From Trichoplax adhaerens (Eukaryota; Placozoa; Uniplacotomia; Trichoplacea; Trichoplacidae): 64,000 bases of DNA. The stretch is from NCBI RefSeq assembly GCF_000150275.1, contig NW_002060947.1:8147899-8211898 (forward strand), read 5' to 3'. Below the pieces are notes generated by a model that worked only from the letters and a program-made list of their open reading frames with translations, was not told the origin of the DNA and searched no databases. Each line of letters opens with the position of its first letter. Position 1 is the first letter of the stretch. Of the stretch, positions 54,246 through 64,000 are shown in pieces. The position numbers and the translations under genes are program-made.

Positions 54246-55391
54246 GTGCAGATCTAGTACTTGTTACAAAATTTGGAAGTTGTAACACATCTATAAAGAT
54301 AACTACAAAGGCAATAGCAAATATTATTCATGGTACAACGTTAAATAAAAATCTGTTACAAACATTTAATAAAAATGAAAGTCTTGATTTTATCTTGATT
54401 TAAGCATAGAGAATGAACGTCTAAAGCAATGACAATTTCTTCTTTAGTAAATACCTAAATAAACTTCGTCAATATAGTCGTCTTAAGACAGAGTACAAAA
54501 ACTACAAGAAAAATTGAAGTTACTTACAGTACGTTTGTTTCCTCATGTGCAAATAAATGGAGCTAAATTGATTTCAAGTAATTGTTAAATAACGCGTTCT
54601 ATCAGCTACATGTACAAAATGCAGTTCCGTTCTAATAGTATTAATAATTTGTATTCAATTTCTTAATCTATAAATACTTATTATTTGACTATTATTATAG
54701 TGACGAGTATGTCGTAACGAAACAATATTTTTCGCAGTTTAGTAGAGTTAATGGCTGAAATAATATCATCGTTATCTTCTGTTTGTCGTAAAGCTGCCTT
54801 AAGCATTAATTATCGGTTTATAGATAATATTATAAGACTATACAGTCATCTGCTAAAAGCATGTATAAAGTCATAGATAACGATCAGCTACCTGACGAAA
54901 ATAAGTTAAGTATTTTATAGCAAAGTTCTTTTCCGGACACCGACTTAAAATGATAACTTGTCAATGTAAAGACTTCGCCATATTAATCGAATGTAAAATA
55001 CAAAATAGAATAAAATTGAAGTGCATCTGCATTGCATATACGAAAGTGGCCTCGCTGCATAAGTATAATCAAATATAACCCATACAGTTTAGTTGGCTAA
55101 CTCGTAACTAATATCGTAAGCTATAACAACATTGAAATACCCGTACTTTCTAAAGATTATTTGCAATGATCATATACTTTTATAGTTAGCGGATAGATCG
55201 ACAAAATAGAGAATTAGATGCAAGTAAATGCTTAGAGAGAATAGAGAACTAGAAATTATTGATTCGCGTATCTCTCCACTGATGTTTTACGAAATTCACT
55301 TATTATCACTGTAGATGAATTTAGGTATTTGTTTTCGTCTACAATAAGATATTTGTATAGCGATTACGATATTTATATTTCTGTACACGAT

Positions 55392-55824
55392 TGTCACAAA
55401 CCAGCTTCGTGACAAGGATAACGTAAAACAAATCTCTAAATTACTATAGTCTCCGGGATTCAGTATCCCTTAGCTACCTCACAAGAATTTAGACGCCTTC
55501 GATTCTACGTTAAACTCAACTAGACAATTGAGAATTACTTTATTCAACTATCTGACGGGCTTGTATACCCTTTTACAGCAGCTAACAATCATGAGTCATC
55601 TTATAAAGTGAGAACATCTACTAATTAATTTTTCACAGTCGGACTAAAATATGTCCATTCACAGAATCATTTCAGTGCACATTACAGCACAGCATTAAAT
55701 TTACTGTAACACATTTATAATTAGAGTAATTCCTATTGTAAGGAACTAGATGTAATATATTATCACTATATTATATTAAACAAATTTAGATAGCTATTTC
55801 TTCACGGTAGTTCGTACCGTGACA
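55392..55824. mobile_element. Solo LTR, 433 bp, only in copy 2
   Basis: Begins TGTCAC, ends GTGACA, flanked by the 5-bp repeat ACGAT (55387-55391 and 55825-55829). Copy 1 at about 42927-42945 reads straight through (ACACGATTCAGTAAC). No coding frame lies inside. It sits just beyond the stop codon of TPR gene copy 2 and may fall in its 3' untranslated region or polyadenylation zone. Confidence 0.88.
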
Positions 55825-55926
55825 ACGATTCAGTAACATCTACGGCAAATATTACATGTTGGGTCCTCATATTTAGTTAACAAAAACTGAATACATATAA
55901 GTAAAACCTTTATACTGCCTATCTTC

Positions 55927-58900
55927 TCACTCATCATCTGCACTTGCTATTATTTTCTTTTTACGAGACGTGTAATCGCGCATCGATTGTGATTGAATCG
56001 ATTCTTTACGTTTGCCAAAACGAATGATATCAGATAAATCTAGCAAAATATTTATGGATAACGTATGTCATGTTGTCAGCCACAACAATTCTTTTATTTA
56101 TAATTACGTAATCAAATCTTTTACTTATTACCAACCTTTGTAATTTTCTTCACTGATATTCTTGTTAATCGATTTATCTACGTTTTCATCGTCATGTTGG
56201 CTAAATTTTACTGTAAAATATAATTGCAATGCTGGGTTATTTATTTCTACACATTATCTCAGAACATAATCCATTCACGTTTATCGATTCAGGCACTTTG
56301 AAAGGTAATCAGAAATAATGATGGAGCTGTTATATCGTTACTGTATCATTGTTATAGTTAATCCCGGGAGTAACTAATTCTCGGGGTTTACCATAACATC
56401 ACTAACACATATTCATTTATTAAAATAACATTAATTCAGATATTTCGTTTTGCATATACATTATAAATAACTACATATTTTCTTTTTAAGATTATTCGAT
56501 TCGACTAGCTCATAATTTTTAAATCTTATGTTAGTATGAATGATCGATGTTTTTTAACTAAAGAAATAATAAGATTTCTATTCAAAATGAGGATTTTAAT
56601 TTAAAATGATGGCATTTTGTTTGAGGTTAGGAAAGTTTTAATGATACAGTGCTACTTCATTGCTTATTTTGTCTAAAATAATAGGCGTTGTTAAGCAAAC
56701 AGCAGGTAAGATTTTGTATTTATAAATTTATTTTCTTTATCAATGATGATGTACGATGACGACGATTTGTAGTACTGATATCACCCATCTAATAATGATG
56801 GCGAACAAATCTAGAATAGAAAAGGATAGAAAATATATTTCCCTTGTTGATACATATGTCATTGTTTTCTTGATTGATGGCATTTTAAAGTACGAATTAT
56901 TGCTATTGTTGCAGATGCAAGAACATTATTTGATTCTGTGCGATTATAAGTTATACGATATTATTCTACTTCAGCATTTGTATTATTTGAATAAAAGTTG
57001 TTTATTAAACTGACTAAACGGTAGACTTTTTAACATGTAATTTCCCTTTTATTTAATAACCTGTGAATGATTGAATATTGACGATAATGCTCCAGCAACT
57101 CATGTGTATTCGATTTCTTGCTATTGATAAAATAAGTTATTGCAATCTTGCGGTTAGTTAGCAATGACTATATCTAATAATTAATGAAGAAAAAGCGAAA
57201 GGTCCAGCAGTGATACGCCTCTTATTTGATTATAAGGATAGCTATATTTGATACAGTTAGGTTACTAACAATAGATATTATTGTCAAGTTAATATTAGAC
57301 GATTGATAACTACTATATTAGAAATTGCTGATAACTGATAGTAGCAAGTTGACTAATTATGTTACAAGGTTTATATGACTAGAAACACTGCAACTGTATA
57401 GATGCTGAACAACAAAAGGGGCTGGATATTAATACAAGAGTAGCGATATCTTATGTAGAATGATTCAGATTGTAGAAGTTAATGATGTTCTATTTGAGAA
57501 AAGTGTTTAATATGATGACTCAAGGCTGATTGTTGATTGATTAAGTTGTGTTAAATGTATATTTCAACTCTAGCATGAGTAAAATTGATTGAAGATGATG
57601 CCGATTTTGACAAAGTTATTCCAACAGTTTTTCTCTAAATTAAAAACAGTATTAAAAAACTATCACCTTCTAGTTTTATTACCAACTTGCCCGTGAAATT
57701 AAGCTATATAGTATAGGCTTTATTGACTAGTCTACTCCCACATACCGTACTTTACCTTGTGATATTATTTTGAAATTAATTGTTGAAAAGGAATAATCAC
57801 TCATTTAAGTTGGATGAATTTACGATATTGAGCCAATATGTCAGCATGTAATATCATCCAATTAGTAAATTAGTTCGATGCTGTATATAGACTTACTACG
57901 GCATTGTTGTCTGTTATTATCTTTTGGTTTTCCAAATTGATTTGAATGTCGATTTTCTTCTGCTATTAGTCAAAACAAGGAGTGAGGATATGTTATATAG
58001 ATGGAAGACTGCTAGAGCAATGCTAGACTACACAAATCACCTGGTGATGATAGGCAACGGTCGTGGATGACTGTTTGATTATCTGTATATTGAGCTAAAA
58101 GCTGCTGAACGACATTGTCTATTTGTAACGGAGCAACTTCCTTCTCATTTCCTTGCAATAGATCGTAACATTGATTAATTTGTTTTTTATCCTCGATAAT
58201 TAGAAGATGACTCTCTCCGTACAGATTACGTAGAGAATTAATAGACTTTCGATAGAATGAGATTGCTTGACGATAATTAGACTGTTTACAATAGACTGCA
58301 GCTTGGTTTCGATAGAATCTGGCAGTTTGAGGATGATTCTCTCCTAGTGTTACTAAAGAAACTTGCAATGACTTTTTGAACATTGATAGAGCGTCATCAT
58401 ACTTGCCTTGACGATTATAGACTTTTCCGATATCGCTATATGTAATAGAAATACTTGGATGATTGTCGCCAAGCTGTACTAGTCTAATCTTAAGTGATTT
58501 GTTCAACATTGACAGAGCTTCATCAAACTTGCCTTGATCACTATAGACTTTTCCGATGTTGTTATATGTAATAGCGATACTTGGATGATTGTCACCAAGT
58601 CGTGTTAGTTTAATCTTGAGCGATTTGTAATAAACTGATAGAGCGTCATCGTACTTGTCTTGATTATTATAGACTTGCCCAATATTGTCATATGTGTTAG
58701 CAATACTTGGATGATTATCACCAAGTTTTGTTAGTGTAATCTTAAGCGATTTGTTATAGACTGATAGAGCGTCATCATACTTGCCTTGATTATTATAGAC
58801 TTGTCCAATATCGCAATATGTATTAGCAATATTTGGATGGTTGTCGCCAAGTCGTGTTAGTGTAATCTTAAGTGACTTATTATGTATTGATAGAGCGTCA

Positions 58901-61900
58901 TCATACTTACCTTGATGATTATAGACTTGTCCAATTTTGTTATATGTATTAGCAATACTTGGATGATTGTCGCCAAGTTGTTTTATTGTAATCTTGAGTG
59001 ATTTGTTAAACATTGATAGAGCTTCATCAAACTTTCCTTGATCACTATAGACTTGTCCAATATTGCTATATGATATAGCAATTCTTGGATGATTGTCGCC
59101 AAGTCGTGATAGTTTAATCTTGAGTGATTTGTTAAACACCGATAGAGCGTCATCATACTTGCCTCGTTTGTTATAGACATGCCCAATATTGTCATATGTA
59201 CTAGCAACACTTGGATGATTATCATTAACTTTTGTTAAGACGATCTTAAGCGATTTGTTAAACACTGATAGAGCGTCATCATACTTGCCTTGATCATTAT
59301 AGACTTGTCCAATGTCTCTGTATATAGCAGCAATTTTTGGATGATTATCGCCAAGTCGTGTTAGTGTAAACTTCAGCGATTTGTTAAATATTGATAGAGC
59401 GTCATCATATTTGGCTTGATGATTATAGACTCTTGCAATATTGTTATGTAAATTAACAATATTTGGATGATTGTTTGCAAGCCGTGTTAGATTAACCTTA
59501 AGTGATTTGTTTAACATTGATAGAGCTTCATCGTATTTGCCTTGACAATGATAGACTTGTCCAATTTTTTCATATGTTAAAGAATTAACTAGATAAGTTT
59601 TACCAACTTGTGATAGTTTAATCTTGAGTGATTTGTAAAGTGCTGACAGAGCGTCATCATACTTGCCTTGTTTAACATAGACATTCCCAAGTTCTCTATA
59701 CGTCTTAGCAATGGTTGGATGATTATCACCAAGTTTTGCTAAGTCAATCTTAATAGATTTGCTAAACATTGATATAGCGTCATCATACTTGCCTTGATCA
59801 GTATGGACTTTCCCAATATGTCTATATATAAGAGCAATTCTTGGATGATTACAATTATCACCAAATTTTGTTAGTACAATTTTGAGTGATTTGTTACATA
59901 TTGACAGAGCGTCGTCATACTTGCCTTGACGAGTATAGGCCCTTGCAATGTTCTGATATGTATTAGTTATACCTAGATGATTGTCGCCATATCGTGTTAG
60001 ATGAATCTTGAGTGATTTGTTCAGCATTAATAGAGCGTTATCATAATTGCCTTGAAAAATATTTATTTGCCCAATATTGTTATATGCATCAGCAATATGT
60101 GGATGATTTTCACCAAGTTGTGCTAGTTCAATCTTAAGTGATTTTTTATACACTGATAAAGCATCATCCTGCTTGCTTAGGCTAACATAGACATTTCCAA
60201 TACCATTGTATGTTATTGCAGTGCTTGGATGATTGTCGCCAAGCTGTGTTAGTTGAATCTTGAGTGATTTGTTATGTACTGATAGAGCGTTATCATATTT
60301 GCCTTGACTTTTATAAACTCTTGCAATGTTGTTATATGTATCAGTAATACTTGGATGATTGTCGCCAAGCTGTACTAGTCTAATCTTAAGTGATTTGTTC
60401 AACATTGGTAGAGCTTCATCATACTTGCCTTGATCACTATAGACTTTTCCGATGTTGTTATATGTTATAGCGATACTTGGATGATTGTCGCCAAGTCGTG
60501 TTAGTTTAATCTTGAGTGATTTGTAATATACAGATAGAGCGTCATCATACTTGTCTTGATTATTATAGACTTGCCCAATATTGTCATATGTGTTAGCAAT
60601 ACTTGGATGATTATCACCAAGTTTTGTTAGTGTAATCTTAAGCGATTTGTTATAGACTGATAGAGCGTCATCATACTTGCCTTGATTATTATAGACTTGT
60701 CCAATATCGCGATATGTATTAGCAATATTTGGATGATTGCCACTAAGTCGTGTTAGTGTAATCTTAAGTGATTTGTTATGTATTGATAGAGCGTCATCAT
60801 ACTTGCCTTGATTATTATAGACTTGTCCAATGTTGTTATATGTATTAGCGATACTTGGATGATTATTGCTAAGTTTTGTTATTGTAATCTTGAGTGATTT
60901 GTTTAACATTGATAGAGCTTTATTATACTTGCCTTGATCATTATAGACTTGTCCAATATTGCTATATGTTATAGCGATACTTGGATGATTTTCATCAAGT
61001 TGTGTTAGTTGAGTCTTGAGTGATTTATTAAACATGGATAGAGCGTCATCATACTTGCCTTGATGACAATAAACTTGCCCAATTTTGTCATATATGTTAG
61101 AAATACTTGGATGATTATCGCCAAGTTTTATTAAGTCAATCTGAAGCGATTTATTATACACCGATAGAGCGTCATCGTACTTGCCTTGATCATCATAAAG
61201 CTGTCCAACATGTCTATATGCGTTAGTAATTCTTGGATGGTAATCATATAGTTGTTTTAGTGTAATGTTGAGTGATTTGTTACATACTGATAGAACATCA
61301 TCAAACTTGCCTTGACGATTATAGGCTAGTGTAATGTTGTTAGTAGTGTTGGCAATACTTGGATGATTGCCATCAAGTTTCGTTAGTTGAATCTTAAGTG
61401 ATGTGTTCAACATTGATAGAGCGTTATTATGATTGCCTTGATGATTATAGACTTGCTCAATATTGTTATATGTATTAGCAGTACTTAGACGATTTTCACC
61501 TAGTTGTACTAGTTCAATCTTAAGTGATTCTTTAGATATTGATAGACCGTCATCGTGCTTGCCTTGATTATTATAGACCTCTCCAATGTCTGTATATTTT
61601 ACAGCAGTACTTGGATGATTGTCGCCAAGTTGTGTTAGTTGAATCTTGAGTGATTTGTTATATGTTGATAGAGCGTCATCATGCTTGCCTTGACGGTTAT
61701 AAGCTCTTGCAATGTTGTTATATGTATTAGTGATATTTGGATGATTGCCGCCAAGTTGTGTTAGCTTAATCTTAAGAGATTTGTTCAACATTGACAGAGC
61801 TTCATCATACTTGCCTTGATCACTATAGACTTTTCCGATGTTGTTATATGTTATAGCGATACTTGGATGATTGTCGCCAAGTCGTGTTAGTTTAATCTTG

Positions 61901-62910
61901 AGAGATTTGTAATATACTGATAGAGCGTCATCATACTTGTCTTGATTATTATAGACTTGCCCAATGTTGTCATATGTGTTAGCAATACTTGGATGATTAT
62001 CACCAAGTTTTGTTAGTGTAATCTTAAGCGATTTGTTATAAACTGATAGAGCGTCATCATACTTGCCTTGATTATTATAGACTTGTCCAATATCGCGATA
62101 TGTATTAGCAATAATTAGATGATTGCCACTAAGTCGTGTTAGTGTAATCTTAAGTGACTTGTTATATATTGATAGAGCGTCATCATACTTGCCTTGACGA
62201 TTATAGACTTGTCCAATTTTATTATACGTATTAGCGATACTTGGATGATTATTGCTAAGTTTTGTTAGTGTAATCTTGAGTGATTTGTTAAACATTGACA
62301 GAGCTTCATCATACTTGTCTAGATGCTTGTAGACTTGTCCAATATTGCTATATGTTATAGCAATACTTGGATGATTTTCATCAAGTCGTGTTAGTTGAGT
62401 CTTGAGTGATTTGTTAAACACCGATAGAGCGTCATCATACTTGCCTTGATCATCATAAACGTTTCCAATTTTATGATATAAGTCACTGATACAGATTTCT
62501 TCGCTTCTTAACCATTTTAACTTCATTTTGAGTGATTTGTAAAAATCATTTAAGGCTCCACTCAAATCACCTTGCAATCGTTTAATAGATCCCCGCCTAT
62601 CTAAACAGTTTGAAGCTTTGACTTTATCTTGTAGTATCTTGGCAACTTTCTCTGCGTTGTCATTACATTTAGCCGCTTCTACTAATTCGTATTGATTTAT
62701 GTAACAATCAGTCATATCGATATAAATATCGTGTTCAAGTTGATGATATTTATTGTTACTAGTTTTAGACATCGATTGGATTGTAGTAAGAGCTTTCTTG
62801 TAATAGAATAGCGCTTGTGCATCATTTTCACTTTGCTGAAATTTTACACCTTGTTCGTAGGTAGATTGAATTTCGTTGGGAATAATCAATTCAGTAGACT
62901 CCTTTGCCAT
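55927..62910 (-). CDS. Giant KLC-type TPR-repeat protein, copy 2, intact
   Basis: 1707 residues over exons 58041-62910, 57897-57962, 56136-56210 and 55927-56039, all with phase-1 introns. The main exon alone is open for 4.9 kb; I extend it through the donor CCAG|GTGATT because three downstream exons are preserved in frame in both duplicates and end in a stop. An N-terminal region of about 145 residues (with FYYKKALTTIQ, itself TPR-like, and a Cys-containing DRRGSIKRL segment) is followed by 34 TPRs of 42 residues (consensus around YNNIGQVYNNQGKYDDALS, then YNKSLKITLTKLGDNHPSIA). The tail after the repeats is basic (FGKRKES, TSRKKK) and ends ASADDE. KLC-type TPRs bind short peptides and build scaffolds; no NB-ARC, death, kinase or membrane segment is seen. 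The partner and role are unknown. Confidence 0.88.
56250..57183. other. Sequence present only in copy 2, within a TPR-gene intron
   Basis: Copy 1 goes directly from TTATTTATTTC to GAAGAAAAAGCG (near 43350), while copy 2 has about 930 extra bases between the same marks, inside the intron between the second and third exons. No target duplication or terminal repeats are visible. A plus-strand frame at 56756-57013 (85 codons) matches nothing I know. It is either an insertion here or a deletion in copy 1. Confidence 0.6.
58200..62470 (-). repeat. 126-bp coding tandem array, 34 units
   Basis: The DNA period is 126 bp, one TPR per unit. A four-unit block (helix ends ...DDALSIH or SIY, DDALSVY, DKYDDALSVY, DEALSML or DEALPML) recurs as units 3-6, 14-17 and 29-32, so there is higher-order structure of 11 and 15 units. 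Boundaries are approximate. Confidence 0.88.
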
Positions 62911-64000
62911 GTTTCAATATACAACAAAAGTGAAAGCATGTGTTTGAGAAAATAGACACTAATACGATATTCGTTAGAGATTACAACTTTAAATAGCTCT
63001 ACGTATGATCGATACTTGTACGATCGTATTGTTTAAAGTTAATATACATTGTCTGTATACCTTTGATGGAGGGTTGGATGAGTCAGCGATAGAGGGTTTA
63101 GTTGCCATACAGAGAAATACACAAGTGTTTTAGTAGAAAAAAGATACTGAATTTTAGACTACGATTGTGTACAATGTGGTAGTTACGGTAGAGCAGCGTA
63201 TAAGTTATCGTAAAATAATATGAGAAAACATTAACATTGTAACTACTGCAATTAATGATTTCTGAGGTACAAATCGTTAGTATTTATAGCTTTAGGGCTA
63301 GAACACATGCAGAGAACAAGACTGTAAATTGGATACCATACAATATATATACATAAATAGTTCATGTAATAGCGAAAACTGTAAGTACTAAACACAATAA
63401 TCTATATTTGACTATTTGACTATACTGCAAAAAAGATTGTAAACATTTCTATATTTAAGAACAATATTAACTACCTATATTTAGGAATACTGTATGTTAG
63501 AGTTACAGTACAATCTAAATATACTACAATACCATACTGTATATTAACATGATGTAATTTACCGCAATATGATGTAGACAACAGCGATATTAGGAACTAT
63601 AAAAGTAGCAATAAAGCATGACGATAAAATGATTATCTATTCTCTAAATTGTGTAATTCTAAACTAATTAGTAGTTGTTAGCATACAACATTCACCGTAC
63701 ATAATAATTATAATAAGAGAATAAAGAATAATAACATTATTAGAGCGATATTCGTAGAGATAATGCATTTATCATATCATTGAAGAATTACTAAGAATAA
63801 TTAATGTTATTGGAGAAATATTTTATCGCCTTTATCGTACGGTAATTATTATAGTGGAAAATTCGCCTATTATATTATAAGAGCGAGAACAACGAAATAG
63901 AGTCTTGCCTCGAAAGTAAACTATAAATAAGTAAAAAGCATGCAAACTTACAAGGTTACTGAGCGCAGGTTATTAATGACAGTTTACCATTTTAATTATA
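62911..64000. promoter_or_regulatory. 5' flank of TPR gene copy 2
   Basis: Upstream sequence shared with copy 1 apart from about 200 bp at 62983-63190 that differ. It presumably contains the promoter. The right end runs past the position where copy 1 has its solo LTR and continues into shared sequence. Confidence 0.5.
62985..63040. repeat. Inverted repeat in the replaced promoter patch
   Basis: AACTTTAAA (62985-62993) and TTTAAAGTT (63032-63040) are exact complements; between them lies an imperfect palindrome around TGATCGATAC and ACGATCGTAT. It is absent from copy 1. It may be part of a small inverted-repeat element, but no target duplication is clear. Confidence 0.65.

Larger units (their letters stand above)
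53574..54287 (+). mobile_element. Internally deleted LTR retrotransposon
   Basis: A 714-bp element flanked by the 5-bp repeat CATCT (53569-53573 and 54288-54292). Copy 1 has the unfilled site at about 41145-41155 (GGCATCTATAAAG). A full 5' LTR (53574-53932, TGTCACG...TTGTAACA) is followed by a primer-binding site, a repeat-containing leader, the first codons of a gag-like frame, and only the last 50 bp or so of the 3' LTR. The deletion joins at the short shared word CTTGCT. It cannot move by itself: protease, reverse transcriptase and integrase are missing. It is probably of the Ty3/gypsy type, from overall layout only. Confidence 0.92.
53088..64000. repeat. Segmental duplication, copy 2 (runs to the window end)
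   Basis: Same orientation and order as 40668-50160, with many scattered single-base differences, so it is not a recent assembly duplicate. Copy 2 has two LTR insertions (53574-54287 and 55392-55824) and an additional stretch at 56250-57183, and lacks copy 1's solo LTR. The right edge lies beyond the window. Confidence 0.93.

Noticed and set aside
58983-59225. 80-codon minus-strand frame inside the TPR exon
   Set aside because: Shadow of the TPR gene in another frame.
58200-62470. TPR array as part of an NLR-type immune receptor
   Set aside because: No NB-ARC or NACHT nucleotide-binding motif, death-fold domain or membrane segment is seen in the gene.
40668-64000. The two TPR loci as an assembly artefact of one locus
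   Set aside because: The copies differ by many substitutions, by repeat number and by private insertions with target duplications; divergent haplotypes placed in series remain a residual possibility.

Overview
The window looks like AT-rich nuclear DNA of an early-branching animal. The genes have many short, phase-consistent GT/AG introns and the protein families are metazoan (RASD-like Ras, MRPL19, RPUSD1, CDC5L, PAXBP1, a mitochondrial-clan cytochrome P450). The large proteins built from 42-residue kinesin-light-chain-type TPR repeats make a placozoan (Trichoplax or a relative) my best guess; that is inference and no marker gene proves it. I recognised no tRNA, rRNA or CRISPR.

Layout. 1-5.9 kb: no recognisable gene, but a less AT-rich block at about 4.0-5.6 kb carries a 20-bp perfect palindrome and a 116-bp tandem duplication. 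5.9-8.9 kb: a two-exon Ras-family GTPase on the minus strand. 8.9-20.6 kb: about 12 kb with no gene I can support, only small hairpins. 20.6-35.0 kb: a compact block of housekeeping genes, MRPL19 (-), RPUSD1 (+), CDC5L (-, 23 exons reconstructed) and PAXBP1 (+, 12 exons). CDC5L and PAXBP1, both linked to the spliceosome, are divergently arranged around a 1.85-kb spacer filled by a palindromic satellite of about 175-bp units, with an assembly gap inside it. 36.1-39.5 kb: a seven-exon mitochondrial-type cytochrome P450 (-).

40.7-64 kb is a large direct segmental duplication (copy 1 about 40.67-50.16 kb; copy 2 about 53.09 kb to the window end). Each copy carries one giant TPR gene on the minus strand. 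Copy 2 is intact (34 TPRs, 1707 residues over four exons). Copy 1 has 31 TPRs and two opposite 1-bp frameshifts. Comparing the copies gives clean empty sites for three LTR insertions, each with a 5-bp target duplication: a solo LTR only in copy 1 (49581-50128), and an internally deleted LTR retrotransposon (53574-54287) and another solo LTR (55392-55824) only in copy 2. A broken P450 first exon lies at the left edge of copy 2.

The most noteworthy structures are the duplicated TPR loci, whose repeat arrays have diverged by block loss and gain (net three repeats, exactly 378 bp), and the palindromic satellite between the two spliceosomal genes. Exon limits were read by eye from splice signals, reading frame and family knowledge, without transcript data.
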